Part shown: one piece after another, positions 1 to 9,204 of the stretch
Position numbering within the stretch: the stretch's first letter is position 1
How the letters are laid out: every line of letters begins with the position of its first letter
Position numbers and translations under genes: made by a program
Assembly (NCBI GenBank): GCA_016194325.1
Contig: JACQBS010000004.1
Span: 1-35,425 of the forward strand
Direction: 5' to 3'
DNA from: Nitrospinota bacterium
GTDB taxonomy: Bacteria; Nitrospinota; Nitrospinia; UBA9942
Length of the DNA: 35,425 bases
The notes under the pieces: model-generated
The model's input: the letters and a program-made list of their open reading frames with translations, nothing else
Told to the model about the DNA's origin: nothing
Database searches by the model: none

Positions 1-87
1 ACCGCCTTAGCTCTCTTGATAGCAGTAAGCGACCCAAAAGAAAAGGATAAACTGATAAAAATCATTACTAACTTATTAGCCTTGTGA
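1..87 (+). CDS. C-terminal end of an unidentified host protein
   Basis: The window opens inside a reading frame whose last 28 codons end at a TGA at 85-87. The visible tail is hydrophobic and lysine-rich (VSDPKEKDKLIKIITNLL) and I cannot assign it to a family. It lies 34 bases upstream of hpt on the same strand, so it probably belongs to the same transcription unit. In many bacteria tilS precedes hpt and ftsH, but nothing in this tail proves that identity. Confidence 0.45.
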   Translation, partial: TALALLIAVSDPKEKDKLIKIITNLLAL

Positions 88-121
88 AATTATCTGTGGC
101 TAATAATCTTTTTTTGTTCTT

Positions 122-640
122 ATGTATCAAAAGCTGGATATTCTGATAACTGAAGAGAGTATAAGGAGAAGAGTTAAGGAGTTGGGGGAAAAAATATCTT
201 CTGATTATAGAGGAAGGGAAATTCTCGCCATAGGTATATTAAAAGGTGCATGGATTTTTATGTCTGACCTTGTCAGAAATATTAAAATACCTGTAATGTG
301 TGATTTCATCGGTGTGTCAAGCTATGGAGATGGAGCGGTGAGCAGTGAGAGGGTTAAGTTAATCAGTGATATAAGGATACCTGTTAATGGAAAGGATGTA
401 TTGCTGATTGATGATATAATTGATACAGGTTTCAGCATTAAGTTCGTAAAGTATTATTTAGAATCAAAGAATCCAGCGAGTATAAAACTGTGTGTCCTCC
501 TTGATAAGCAGAGTCGGAGGAAGGTTGATATCCACGCTGATTATGCAGGTTTTACAATTCCAGACAGATTTGTAGTAGGATATGGCCTTGATTATGCGGA
601 AAAATACAGGAACCTTCCATATATAGCTGCTGTCAAATAG
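122..640 (+). CDS. hpt: hypoxanthine phosphoribosyltransferase
   Basis: This 172-residue protein has the normal length for a bacterial 6-oxopurine phosphoribosyltransferase, which salvages hypoxanthine or guanine with PRPP in the cytosol. The PRPP-binding signature VLLIDDIIDTG is at residues 93-103, and the C-terminal substrate loop with LDYAEKYRNLPYI is intact. The N-terminal GILKGAWIFMSDL matches the usual ILKGA-FMADL motif of Hpt proteins. No good Shine-Dalgarno sequence precedes the ATG; the upstream bases are T-rich. Its position directly before ftsH is common in bacteria. Confidence 0.95.
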   Translation: MYQKLDILITEESIRRRVKELGEKISSDYRGREILAIGILKGAWIFMSDLVRNIKIPVMCDFIGVSSYGDGAVSSERVKLISDIRIPVNGKDVLLIDDIIDTGFSIKFVKYYLESKNPASIKLCVLLDKQSRRKVDIHADYAGFTIPDRFVVGYGLDYAEKYRNLPYIAAVK

Positions 641-742
641 TATTTTTATTGCAACAAAATCCTTTTATATGTTATTCTAAAAATAAATCAGCCACAAGTG
701 AATACAGATAACATCGAGTAAAAAAGATTATTTAAAATATTT

Positions 743-776
743 AATCTGTGTTTATCTGTGTAAATCTGTGGTTAAA
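743..776. repeat. dispersed intergenic repeat (CTGTGTTTATCTGTG type)
   Basis: The hpt-ftsH gap holds a low-complexity repeat built on ATCTGTGT and ending in CTGTGGTTAA. A closely related copy lies in the prophage at about 26258-26292, and a degenerate one at 25895-25921. The sharing shows that host and prophage carry the same dispersed repeat family. Confidence 0.6.
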
Positions 777-795
777 ATCATATTTTTTCGGAGGT

Positions 796-2643
796 ATGGA
801 ATTGAATCAGTTTTACAAAAATCTTGCATTATGGCTTGTAATAGGGCTGATAATGATAGCCTTATTCAACATCTTTAATAAACCGCATTCTCCTTACAAA
901 GATATAATCTACAGCGACTTTGTTAATGCTGTAGAAAAAGGAGAGGTGGCAGAAGTTTCTATACAGGGAGATACTATTACAGGTAAACTTAGTGATGAAA
1001 AAATCTTCAGGACGCTGACTCCGAAAGATACTGACCTTATAAAGATATTAAGAGGAAAAGGAGTAAAGATTAGCGTAGCCCTCCCTGATCAGGATTCATG
1101 GCTCACAAACCTGCTTATCTCATGGTTCCCCATGATACTCCTCCTCGGTATATGGCTATTCTTCATGAGGCAGATGCAGATGGGCGGCGGGAAGGCACTC
1201 TCATTCGGCAAGGCAAAGGTGAGACTCCTATCCGACAAAAAAAATAACGCTACATTTAAAAATGTTGCAGGTATTGATGAGGCAAAGGAGGAATTAAAGG
1301 AGATAATTGATTTCCTCAAAGACCCGCAGAAGTTCCAGAAACTCGGCGGAAGGATACCCAAAGGCGTATTGCTGATGGGTCCTCCGGGGACAGGTAAGAC
1401 CCTTCTCGCAAGGGCAATAGCAGGAGAGGCAGAGGTTCCATTCTTCAGTATGAGCGGCTCTGACTTTGTAGAGATGTTTGTCGGTGTCGGTGCCTCTCGC
1501 GTAAGGGATTTGTTTGAGCAGGGGAAGAAAAATGCCCCATGTATAATATTTATTGACGAGATAGATGCAGTGGGAAGACACAGGGGGGCCGGACTTGGCG
1601 GCGGGCATGATGAAAGGGAGCAAACGCTTAACCAGCTATTGGTTGAAATGGATGGATTTGAATCAAATGAGGGTGTCATACTCATTGCGGCAACAAACAG
1701 GCCTGATGTCCTTGACCCCGCCCTAATGAGACCCGGCAGGTTTGACAGACAGGTGGTGGTCCCAAGACCTGATATAAGGGGCAGAGATGGGATATTGAAG
1801 GTTCATACTACCAATATTCCTCTATCAGATGATGTTAAGATAGAAGTGCTGGCAAGAGGGACACCGGGATTTTCAGGTGCAGATTTATCAAATCTCGTGA
1901 ACGAGGCTGCACTCCTCGCAGCCCGTAAGGGAAAAGATAAGGTTGGTATGAAGGACTTTGAGGATGCAAAGGATAAGGTAATGATGGGTGTTGAGAGGAG
2001 GAGCATGATAATAAGCGATACTGAGAAGAAAAATACCGCCTATCACGAGGCTGGTCATGCTATTGTGGCAAAACTCCTTCCCGGCACAGACCCTATTCAC
2101 AAGGTTACAATAATACCAAGGGGCAGGGCTCTCGGATTAACCCAGCAGCTTCCAATTGATGAGAAACATACATATCCAAAGGTGTATCTCCTTAACAATC
2201 TTGCCATTCTGATGGGTGGCCGTGTAGCAGAGGAGATTGCCCTTAACCATCAGACAACAGGGGCTGGAAACGATATTGAGAGGGTGACAGAACTCGCGAG
2301 AAAAATGGTATGCGAATGGGGGATGAGTGAGAAGATGGGGCCTCTCACATACGGAGAGAAGGAAGAACAGATATTCCTTGGCAGAGAGATAACGCGGCAC
2401 AAGGATTACAGTGAGCAGACAGCGTTAGAGATTGATGCTGAGATAAAGAGATTGGTAATGGAGAGCTACGAAAAGGCAAAGAGACTCCTGTTAGAGCATT
2501 TTGATATCCTCACAACCATGGCAAATACACTCCTTGAAAAGGAAGTTTTAGAAGGGCACGAGATAGATGCAATTGTGAATGAGGGGCTTGCTAAAAAGGC
2601 TGGAGTTGTAACAGCTGATAAGACAGAGAATGTAGCAGCTTGA
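796..2643 (+). CDS. ftsH: ATP-dependent zinc metalloprotease FtsH
   Basis: FtsH is the membrane-anchored AAA+ protease that degrades misfolded membrane proteins and short-lived regulators. From the ATG used here it is 615 residues. A first TM helix lies at about 9-27 and a second near 110-128 ([15 protein letters not shown]). Walker A GPPGTGKT is at 195-202, followed by Walker B IIFIDEID, the arginine-finger region RPGRFDR, and the zinc site HEAGH at about 417-421. The start needs care: GGAGG at 790-794 is one base from the ATG at 796 but seven bases from an in-frame TTG at 802, so 802 may be the real start. An in-frame ATG at 748 has no ribosome-binding site and lies in repeat sequence. Confidence 0.97.
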   Translation: MELNQFYKNLALWLVIGLIMIALFNIFNKPHSPYKDIIYSDFVNAVEKGEVAEVSIQGDTITGKLSDEKIFRTLTPKDTDLIKILRGKGVKISVALPDQDSWLTNLLISWFPMILLLGIWLFFMRQMQMGGGKALSFGKAKVRLLSDKKNNATFKNVAGIDEAKEELKEIIDFLKDPQKFQKLGGRIPKGVLLMGPPGTGKTLLARAIAGEAEVPFFSMSGSDFVEMFVGVGASRVRDLFEQGKKNAPCIIFIDEIDAVGRHRGAGLGGGHDEREQTLNQLLVEMDGFESNEGVILIAATNRPDVLDPALMRPGRFDRQVVVPRPDIRGRDGILKVHTTNIPLSDDVKIEVLARGTPGFSGADLSNLVNEAALLAARKGKDKVGMKDFEDAKDKVMMGVERRSMIISDTEKKNTAYHEAGHAIVAKLLPGTDPIHKVTIIPRGRALGLTQQLPIDEKHTYPKVYLLNNLAILMGGRVAEEIALNHQTTGAGNDIERVTELARKMVCEWGMSEKMGPLTYGEKEEQIFLGREITRHKDYSEQTALEIDAEIKRLVMESYEKAKRLLLEHFDILTTMANTLLEKEVLEGHEIDAIVNEGLAKKAGVVTADKTENVAA

Positions 2644-2685
2644 TTTAAACTCACCAGTTGCATTTCTTTACATACAAATCCTAAG

Positions 2686-3537
2686 ATGCCACCAGAGAGT
2701 AACCTCTCTATAGAATGCGGTAGATTCAGATTAGAGCTGGATAAAAGAACCCACATCATGGGAATCCTCAATCTGACTCCTAATTCATTTTATGACGGCG
2801 GCAAATTTACTAATCCTTCCGATGCAATCAGATATGCAGAAAAGATGGCTGAAGATGGGGCTGATATCATAGATGTTGGGGCTGAGTCTTCAAGACCAGG
2901 CTCAGACCCAATTTCATCTGATGAAGAGATTGAAAGGCTAAAACCTGTCCTTCCTGAATTATCCCGATTAAATGTTCCAATATCTGTAGATACCTATAAA
3001 TCATCTGTCGCCATGTGGGCAATGGATAGAGGAGCATCAATTATAAATGACATAAGCGGTTTCAGATTTGACCCTGACTTGGCAAAAGTAGTCTCTGAAT
3101 ATAAAGTGCCCGTAGTTATAATGCATACTTATGGCAAACCGAAGACGATGCAGGATAATCCGCAGTATAAATCACTCTTAAACGAAATTATCAATTATTT
3201 AAAAGATAGTATTAATATCGGAATTAAGGCAGGTATCAGCCCTGATAGATTTATTGTAGACCCGGGGATAGGATTTGGAAAGACAGTCTCACATAACTTA
3301 GAAATATTAAAAGAGCTTTCAAGACTTAAAGAGTTAGGAAAACCTATATTGATAGGTCCTTCAAGAAAGTCATTTATAGGCAATATCCTTAATCTGCCGC
3401 CTGAGGAGAGGCTTGAAGGGACTGCCGCCGCCGTGGCAATTGGTATAATGAATGGTGCCAATATAATTCGGGTTCATGATGTAAAAGAGATGGCGAGAGT
3501 AGCGAAAATATCAGATGCCATCAAGTCTTCAAAATAG
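2686..3537 (+). CDS. folP: dihydropteroate synthase
   Basis: This 283-residue protein condenses 4-aminobenzoate with dihydropterin pyrophosphate in folate synthesis. The first signature MGILNLTPNSFYDGG starts at residue 25 and the second, DVGAESSRPGS, follows at about 63-73. The C-terminal IGPSRKSFIG motif, which binds pterin and sulfonamide, is also present. The TIM-barrel core looks complete. It lies 42 bases after ftsH in the same direction, so the two are probably cotranscribed, as is common. The ATG at 2686 leaves about 24 residues before the first signature, which is normal for the family. Confidence 0.96.
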   Translation: MPPESNLSIECGRFRLELDKRTHIMGILNLTPNSFYDGGKFTNPSDAIRYAEKMAEDGADIIDVGAESSRPGSDPISSDEEIERLKPVLPELSRLNVPISVDTYKSSVAMWAMDRGASIINDISGFRFDPDLAKVVSEYKVPVVIMHTYGKPKTMQDNPQYKSLLNEIINYLKDSINIGIKAGISPDRFIVDPGIGFGKTVSHNLEILKELSRLKELGKPILIGPSRKSFIGNILNLPPEERLEGTAAAVAIGIMNGANIIRVHDVKEMARVAKISDAIKSSK

Positions 3538-3554
3538 ATATATTTTATAACCTA

Positions 3555-3583
3555 TTGACAATTTTAACCATTTAGCCTATATT
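3555..3583 (+). promoter_or_regulatory. sigma70-type promoter
   Basis: TTGACA at 3555-3560 and TATATT at 3578-3583 are separated by 17 bases, an almost perfect housekeeping promoter. The predicted start near 3590 gives a 30-base leader to the next gene. The two small genes downstream therefore have their own promoter, separate from the hpt-ftsH-folP unit. Confidence 0.7.
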
Positions 3584-3619
3584 ATAGTTGAAAGTTTTAA
3601 AAAAACTAAAAGGTGATTT

Positions 3620-3820
3620 ATGTCTGGAAAGGTTTCTTCTATAAGTGAAGTGGTTATTAAAGGGAATTTAGCTGTCAGGCATGATGGGAAGACTATTGAG
3701 GCAAAGAGGTCTCATAATTTTGAGAATCCACAAAAGGCAATTCGTGGAAATATCAAGGAAAAAGCGATTGAAATGGCGATTGGCGTAGATAAGGGGAAGA
3801 AGATAAATATCCATGTTTGA
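3620..3820 (+). CDS. small hypothetical protein (66 aa)
   Basis: I do not recognise this 66-residue basic protein. It starts after AAAGGTG at a normal distance, and a near-consensus promoter lies just upstream, so it is very likely expressed. It has no TM helix and no cysteine motif. The sequence reads like a short beta-rich, positively charged domain (VVIKGNLAVRHDGKTIEAKR) followed by an amphipathic helix. It is the first of two small genes between folP and the prophage. Confidence 0.65.
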   Translation: MSGKVSSISEVVIKGNLAVRHDGKTIEAKRSHNFENPQKAIRGNIKEKAIEMAIGVDKGKKINIHV

Positions 3821-3843
3821 TTTTTAAGGGAGGTGCAAATCGT

Positions 3844-3990
3844 ATGATAAAGAGAATGGACTTCTATCATTTTGATTACAGCACCCTTGAATTTCTGGGC
3901 AATATTCTATTAATAGCAATTATAACAGGGATAGCTATTTTTATTTTTCTGCTCCTGACCACATCCGTAGCTTCACAACACATTATCTGA
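3844..3990 (+). CDS. small membrane protein (48 aa)
   Basis: This short frame starts at an ATG ten bases after a strong GGGAGG site and encodes 48 residues. A short polar, aromatic N-terminus (FYHFDYS) leads into one long hydrophobic helix at about 18-40 (FLGNILLIAIITGIAIFIF). It follows the 66-residue gene by 23 bases and is probably translated from the same message. Single-pass proteins of this size often modulate larger membrane complexes, but nothing here points to a partner. Confidence 0.6.
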   Translation: MIKRMDFYHFDYSTLEFLGNILLIAIITGIAIFIFLLLTTSVASQHII

Positions 3991-4128
3991 TTTCATGACG
4001 CTTTTTATATATGTGTTGGAGAATATCCCCATATTTTCACAGCGAGAAGATGTCTGTATTTTTTCCCTTCCACTACTAAAAAATTTTATACTATTTTCTA
4101 AAAGAGGATACTTCAGGGAGGATTTTAT

Positions 4129-4177
4129 TGGCGTCCCCAGGGGGATTTGAACCCCCGTTACCGCCGTGAAAGGGCGA
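4129..4177 (-). other. 3' half of tRNA-Glu(TTC): left prophage attachment site
   Basis: On the minus strand these bases read as the anticodon arm with loop CTTTCAC (anticodon TTC), variable bases, a perfect T arm, the 3' acceptor strand and an encoded CCA. Beyond the anticodon stem the sequence becomes AT-rich and no D arm or 5' acceptor strand can be found, so this is not a working tRNA. Tyrosine integrases use tRNA 3' halves as attB, so this is read as the attachment core that remains when the phage supplies a replacement 3' half at the other end. Confidence 0.85.
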
Positions 4178-4225
4178 TGATTATATATATAATTCAAATA
4201 ATTATAATAATGATACTATCAAAAT

Positions 4226-4615
4226 CTACCACACCACCGCCTCAACCTCAGCCACCGTAGTAGCCGAATTAACCTGTGCCTCAAGATTATTACTTTTATT
4301 TCTGATGTTATTTATAGTCTGCCACATAGCATCTTTATCCACTTGTGTATATCCCTGCAAAGCATTAATATTAATTTGCTTGTGGATAGGATACACAGCA
4401 AGTATTTCCTCTTGTGCCTTTCTTTTGAATTGTGGAATAGCCAGCTTTTTTGAAACTGTGAGCGAAACACTATCAAGCTCTGTCTGTGTAGGCTTTGGAT
4501 AAACTGATTTCCATTCTTTGATATAAGCACCTTTCCCATCACTGTCATCCTGTAGCCTAAAATCACTACCTAAAATACCTGGATACAATTCCTTAATCTG
4601 GAAATATAAACCCAT
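4226..4615 (-). CDS. tail fibre assembly / XkdW-like protein
   Basis: This 129-residue protein is the last gene of the late operon. Its N-terminal half has the IKEWKSVYPKPTQTEL pattern, which restates a residue string and then a 'what comes after' phrase typical of XkdW-like and tail-fibre chaperone proteins. The C-terminus is helical (MWQTINNIRNKSNNLEAQV) and resembles the helical end of such chaperones. It lies 12 bases after the tail fibre gene, behind a good AAAGGAGG site. A fibre-folding role is inferred from position and composition. Confidence 0.6.
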   Translation of the reverse strand: MGLYFQIKELYPGILGSDFRLQDDSDGKGAYIKEWKSVYPKPTQTELDSVSLTVSKKLAIPQFKRKAQEEILAVYPIHKQININALQGYTQVDKDAMWQTINNIRNKSNNLEAQVNSATTVAEVEAVVW

Positions 4616-4627
4616 AAATTACCTCCT

Positions 4628-6025
4628 TTAATCAGAGATTCTTTTAGCCCAAAATAAACTTGAACTACTATCTATAATCTCAATGGTATCATTTGTTACA
4701 TCTACATTTATATAGGACTGGAAAAAATCGTTATTGCCTATATTAAGTTCATCTTTAAGAGTAAAAGGAAGAGCAATGTAGTTTGTTATATCACCATTTA
4801 TACACCCTAAACTTCTAATTTTCGCGCCATTCTTAAATAACTTCAAATAATATGCCGTAGAGTTGCCTCTTATATTACCATAAAGTAAAAACCCTACTTC
4901 ATACCTACCGGGAATGGTGGGAGAATACCTATAATTGGTAATAGTATTATCGTAATTAAAGTTATTATCTGTGATTTTAGTATCAAACTTTATTAAAGTA
5001 TTTGTGCTTGTGGAAAAACTTGTCATGCCTGCTGACATATAAGCTGAGAAAGAAGGCTGAACACCTTTAAGACTTGCTATCCATGCTCCCGCAACTTCAC
5101 AGGTTAGTTCCCATATACTACCCACAACAGAACTCGTGAGAGAAGCACTAATAGTATAAGCCTTTCCCGATTCAGTAGCCTGTCCATAGTTAGCAGTTAG
5201 CGTTATCTGTGTATTGCTATCAACTGATAGGATATAATATTTATTGCTATTGCCAGTGACCATGAATCTATCACCTTTTTTTATATTGTCTGACCAAGTT
5301 GTTCCTGAACCTGTTACTACAGCCGAGCCATTCGTAACTGACACTGTTCCTGTATTGTATCCAGCATAGGTCGTTGTCCCGCACTTTATGCTCTCAATAC
5401 CATTAGCAACAAGTTTAATGCTTTCCGTGCTGGCAGAAATCTGAGTAGAGCATTTTGCCTGTGCCTTCATCCCATTCACAGATGCAAGCAAATCCAATAC
5501 TATATTGGCAGATGCACCAGTATTTGTTATAAGTGTCAGCCCATTGCAATCAGCAACAGTAAAGGCATAATCTGTGGTTTTGTTTAAGATTTGAAATTTT
5601 TGAGCAATATTTTTTCTACAATCCACTACTTTTGATATTGCCCCGGCATTGGTGAAGACGATTGATAGAGGGGTATATTCGGTTGTGGGGAGAGATGTGC
5701 TAATTGTAACGGCTCCTGAGCTATTTACAAAAACATAGTTTGCAAGGTGGATATTGGTATCTCCTGAATTATCTGTTGCCGAGCCGCTGCTTGAGCCGAT
5801 TGAGTATTGTGTGTCTGCAACTTCTGCCAAGCCTGCCGCCCAATTCACTGTCAATCCAGAGCCTGCAGTTACCACAAGATCGCTTATGACAGAGTTGTTT
5901 TTTCTTTGGTCTATAAAATCTACAATTCTGAAATTTTGTTTTAAATCTCTGTCGTAGTCGGCTGCCCCGGATGGCGGCTCGCCGAGATATAAATTTTGAC
6001 TGTGTGCTGCTATTGGATTACTCAT
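4628..6025 (-). CDS. tail fibre protein with C1q-like C-terminal domain
   Basis: This 465-residue protein has a conserved-looking virion-binding N-terminus (HSQNLYLGEPPSGAADYDRD) and a middle part rich in Ser, Thr and Gly. The middle includes the module GTVSVTNGSAVVTGSGTTW (about 226-244), which recurs in phage tail proteins. The last 135 residues look like a C1q/TNF-like jelly roll, with KFDTKITD, PGRYEVGF, YYLKLFKNG and a polar end. Such domains trimerise and bind receptors, so this is the probable host-recognition fibre. A GGAG site precedes the ATG. Confidence 0.7.
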   Translation of the reverse strand: MSNPIAAHSQNLYLGEPPSGAADYDRDLKQNFRIVDFIDQRKNNSVISDLVVTAGSGLTVNWAAGLAEVADTQYSIGSSSGSATDNSGDTNIHLANYVFVNSSGAVTISTSLPTTEYTPLSIVFTNAGAISKVVDCRKNIAQKFQILNKTTDYAFTVADCNGLTLITNTGASANIVLDLLASVNGMKAQAKCSTQISASTESIKLVANGIESIKCGTTTYAGYNTGTVSVTNGSAVVTGSGTTWSDNIKKGDRFMVTGNSNKYYILSVDSNTQITLTANYGQATESGKAYTISASLTSSVVGSIWELTCEVAGAWIASLKGVQPSFSAYMSAGMTSFSTSTNTLIKFDTKITDNNFNYDNTITNYRYSPTIPGRYEVGFLLYGNIRGNSTAYYLKLFKNGAKIRSLGCINGDITNYIALPFTLKDELNIGNNDFFQSYINVDVTNDTIEIIDSSSSLFWAKRISD

Positions 6026-6043
6026 AATTTATTCTCCTATTTT

Positions 6044-6496
6044 TTATGGTGCGGATGCTGTAATCGTATGATTAATTACAAATGTGTCTGAGGACGTTTT
6101 TGCCACAAGGGCAAATACTACCCTTGCCAGCATAACGCCGCCGCTTGCCGCATTAAAAATTCCGCCTTCTCGTAAATTGCCTGTCCCTTCCCCGGGACCA
6201 AAAGCACCATAATAAATTAATACCGCACCTGATTTTGATTTGGAATCTAACGCCTTCCGAAAAATTTCAGTCTCAAGTATTGTATTCCCCGATACCACTA
6301 CAGTTGAGTCTGTCCCGATTGCATAGTGACTCATTGCTGCCTGAGCTGGAGTTGTATAGAGCTGGTCAATAATATGTGCAAGACCTGTATCGACAACGAG
6401 GTTCGAGGCTTTAACAACTTTTTTTATTTTTCCATCGCTTCCAATTAATATTCCTTTGAAATTTGTTCTTATTACGATGCCGTTTTTTATTCTCAT
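6044..6496 (-). CDS. phage tail-tip or fibre-associated protein
   Basis: This 150-residue protein lies between the hub-like protein and the fibre, and its start overlaps the upstream stop by four bases. It is beta-rich with a Ser/Gly-rich centre (YYGAFGPGEGTGNLREGG) and ends VINHTITASAP. Proteins of this type, with an xIGTD motif (HYAIGTDSTVV) and an alternating final strand, occur in tail tips. I cannot name a defined family. Confidence 0.55.
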   Translation of the reverse strand: MRIKNGIVIRTNFKGILIGSDGKIKKVVKASNLVVDTGLAHIIDQLYTTPAQAAMSHYAIGTDSTVVVSGNTILETEIFRKALDSKSKSGAVLIYYGAFGPGEGTGNLREGGIFNAASGGVMLARVVFALVAKTSSDTFVINHTITASAP

Positions 6497-8763
6497 AGAG
6501 TTGTGAAATTCCCTCCATATTTGACTCCATACCCATCTTTGCCATACCCCTGTCCAAGTCTTCTGACTATTGAATCGGAAAATCGGACTGTATCAGCCAC
6601 AGATACTTCACTCCCATACTCTCTTCCCGTCACTTTTACAATATTTTCTTCTCTGATTATTTTGATTACATTTGCCGATTTGCTGTTGTGATTCAGGGGA
6701 TGAGAGGGAAAAGCAATATCCCCGATTTGGATATCAAAATATTTCAGAGATACAGAAAACTCAAAGATTTCACGCCTTCTGTGATAATAATCAAAATAAT
6801 ACTGGAGTAAATTTAGGGCGGTAGTATCGTCTTGAATATAAGGACATTCCACAGTCAAACGGTTAGTTGTCTTGTAATCTGTTTTGCTTTGTGATGCAGC
6901 GGATACTCTATCTGAATCGGCAGGATAGGCAGTAGTAGGAGTTATGTAATATTCTTTTGTAAAGTTTCCGCTATTATAATCCTTCGCAAATTTTAGATAG
7001 ACTTCATTATAAACCTCATCCACAGATGTATGTGTAACCTTAAAATCATTTCCATCGGGGTCAATAATATCGGTATCATAAGAGATATATTTGGTTGATG
7101 CCTTGCTAAATTTGAATACCTTAACCTGTGTCTTCCCCTGTCCATCAAGCCAAAATGATGTTTTACATTCTTTCAAAATTTCGGCAATAAGTTCTTTACT
7201 GTTAATTTCTTCATGGACTGAAAAATCTGTTTTCCAATTGAGAGTTTCAAGGTCTGCGATTGCATCGGCAAATGAATCTCCAATATTTCCCGATGCCCTG
7301 TTAAGGTAATTTGTGAAGATATGTTTTACCTGCTCAATGGCATTTCTTCTATTTGTAAGACTCCAGCCCTTGACGGCGGCGAATATTTGAGGGTATTCCG
7401 TAATTTCAAATTCAATTCTAAAACCTACATAGGATGGGGTATAATTTGCCCCGCTCTGCCATTCAATTATTATTTCAAATTTATAGAAATCAAAATTTGA
7501 CCAATCTCTTTGTGAGGTAATATCAACCTCTGCAGTTGATAATGTGAGCCAATCGCCGACCATTACAACAGGGTCGTTGACAGAGTGAGATGATGATACT
7601 GAATCGGCTCCAGATCCGGGGATGCCTCCCACTGTCCAGAATGCCCCACCGCTGTCTTCTGTCAGGGATGTATAGCTGATTCTGTCCCCATTTGCTATGT
7701 CCATGAAGCCTGAGAAATCCATCCCCGCCCCTGAATCAATTTTGATTGAGGTTGCCCCGGCACTGCATGCCTCATATAATTTCGCCTTCGGTCCTGCCCA
7801 TCTTGTGCGGCATCCTGTATGAGCTGCGGATGTAGCAATTTTAACTTTTTTAATATCACCGCCCTTATCCATCCCCGCAACCATAACATCAAGGAGAGGA
7901 TAAGTAGTATTGAGTGTTGCTGATGTAGCGGTATTTCTATCACAGACATTGGCAGGGTTTTGAGCTGTATTTGTGAACCACGCCCCGACTGCGAAAGCGG
8001 AAAGAAAATATCCGCAGAGCATTTTTTCAGGCAATATTATTGTGCTATATCCTCCATCATTTGCATTGCCTGTGCATCCCTCCATATAGGCGTAACCGTC
8101 GGGAAGTCCTGATAAACCAACCCACACAGAGGAAGGGATAGAATAACCCACATGCCCTGCTACAAGATATTTTCTTGAGGCTTTGTCAATCAGAACGGCG
8201 GGGACAGAGCCATAACCTTTGTTAATTTTTTGTGCGTTTAAAATCTCTCCTGTCTCGCCATAGACAATAGAGAGCATCTTGCCAATATCATCCTGCTTTG
8301 CATTTGGATAATCGTAGAAACTTAATTTTTTAGCAGGCAATTGTTTATGCTCCTGCTGTGTTCCATCATTGATTGAGAGCCTGAATTCATTAAGGGTATA
8401 ACTGAAATCGTCTATAACACCTTTGAAGAGAGGCTCCATATCGGCTTCTACGAGCCCATCAAACCATTTATAAACCCGGACAGTTGCATTCGTGAGCAAA
8501 TCGGTTTTATCATAGTTGCTGAATCTTCCATAGGTTGCGTCATTATGATTAAGCAGTGTAATTTCAATATTTCCTATCGTGTCTTCGCCTGTCAGTGTAT
8601 TCCCCCAGTCTTTGATTAATGCTCTATAAGTATTCGCTCCGATTGTAATCGGCTGGTCGGAGATGTAGAGAGTGCCGCTTACATTCAAATCTATCTGCAA
8701 TAATCCTCTCGGCTTTGCACCTTCTTGTTTTTGTGCTTCAGTTTTAAATGCAGTAGTTGTCAT
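6493..8763 (-). CDS. tail-tip hub-like protein
   Basis: This is the largest tail protein after the tape measure (756 residues). Early residues describe a beta domain seen in baseplate and tail-hub proteins: GNIEITLLNHNDATYGRFSN followed by VRVYKWFDG and an LFKGVIDDFSY segment. The middle is a long insertion with glycine-rich loops. The last 200 residues resume a hub-like pattern, including the FEFSVSLKYFDIQIGDIAFP strand. Position after the two small tail proteins corresponds to the gpJ/hub slot of siphophages. It starts in a four-base overlap with the preceding gene, so translation is probably coupled. Confidence 0.65.
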   Translation of the reverse strand: MTTTAFKTEAQKQEGAKPRGLLQIDLNVSGTLYISDQPITIGANTYRALIKDWGNTLTGEDTIGNIEITLLNHNDATYGRFSNYDKTDLLTNATVRVYKWFDGLVEADMEPLFKGVIDDFSYTLNEFRLSINDGTQQEHKQLPAKKLSFYDYPNAKQDDIGKMLSIVYGETGEILNAQKINKGYGSVPAVLIDKASRKYLVAGHVGYSIPSSVWVGLSGLPDGYAYMEGCTGNANDGGYSTIILPEKMLCGYFLSAFAVGAWFTNTAQNPANVCDRNTATSATLNTTYPLLDVMVAGMDKGGDIKKVKIATSAAHTGCRTRWAGPKAKLYEACSAGATSIKIDSGAGMDFSGFMDIANGDRISYTSLTEDSGGAFWTVGGIPGSGADSVSSSHSVNDPVVMVGDWLTLSTAEVDITSQRDWSNFDFYKFEIIIEWQSGANYTPSYVGFRIEFEITEYPQIFAAVKGWSLTNRRNAIEQVKHIFTNYLNRASGNIGDSFADAIADLETLNWKTDFSVHEEINSKELIAEILKECKTSFWLDGQGKTQVKVFKFSKASTKYISYDTDIIDPDGNDFKVTHTSVDEVYNEVYLKFAKDYNSGNFTKEYYITPTTAYPADSDRVSAASQSKTDYKTTNRLTVECPYIQDDTTALNLLQYYFDYYHRRREIFEFSVSLKYFDIQIGDIAFPSHPLNHNSKSANVIKIIREENIVKVTGREYGSEVSVADTVRFSDSIVRRLGQGYGKDGYGVKYGGNFTTL

Positions 8764-9134
8764 AATTCTTTTTCAAGAACAATTTCCCCTTTATAATGCA
8801 ATCCATCAAAGCTGAATTTAAAACCATTAACCCATCGCACATATAAACCGCTCTCACCGGTAACATCGTTTGTGTATTGAAATTTATAAACCATCCCCTT
8901 ACACACATTTAAAAACCAGTTCAGAAGATTGCTATAAAAAGTCCCGTCTATATTACTGAGAGAGAGGGAGAGCTGTTTAGGGTTTGAGGATTTAAGGACA
9001 TCAACTGCTATTGTCCCTGCTTTTGTCTTCAGGACATTTCCCTTTTGCCCCTCTTGATTATTCAAAGGATACTCACGATTTTGCTCTGTCGGGAATGTGA
9101 GATTATTGAAATCTTTTTGAAATGTAACTGACAT
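8760..9134 (-). CDS. minor tail protein (distal-tail type)
   Basis: This 124-residue protein begins MSVTFQKDFNNLTFPTEQN and has the alternating beta pattern of small siphophage minor tail proteins. The central stretch SNLLNWFLNVCKGMVYKFQY resembles the helix-turn-strand part of the upstream 119-residue protein (ELNSFWSLVNGTEKTFVFTD), so the two may be distant paralogues. Its slot between tape measure and hub corresponds to the lambda M/L position. The role is inferred from position and fold pattern only. Confidence 0.55.
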   Translation of the reverse strand: MSVTFQKDFNNLTFPTEQNREYPLNNQEGQKGNVLKTKAGTIAVDVLKSSNPKQLSLSLSNIDGTFYSNLLNWFLNVCKGMVYKFQYTNDVTGESGLYVRWVNGFKFSFDGLHYKGEIVLEKEL

Positions 9135-9137
9135 AAT

Positions 9138-9190
9138 TTTAGACAGGATATACAGGATAAAACAGGATTACATCCTGAGCTTCCTGTCAA
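9138..9190. repeat. dispersed repeat (ACAGGATATACAGGAT type)
   Basis: The 70-base gap between two tail genes is filled by a GACAGGATATACAGGAT sequence, a near-repeat AACAGGATTACATCCTG, and the inverted motif CCTGTCAAG. It looks like a dispersed intergenic repeat rather than phage sequence. No gene fits here. Confidence 0.45.
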
Positions 9191-9204
9191 GTTTTTATAA
9201 TTTT

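Noticed and set aside
1089..2400. Minus-strand frames opposite ftsH
   Set aside because: Shadows of a highly conserved gene; no promoter, ribosome-binding site or family match.
4129..4177. Considered as a complete tRNA gene
   Set aside because: No D arm or 5' acceptor strand is found on the 5' side; the sequence there is AT-rich phage DNA.
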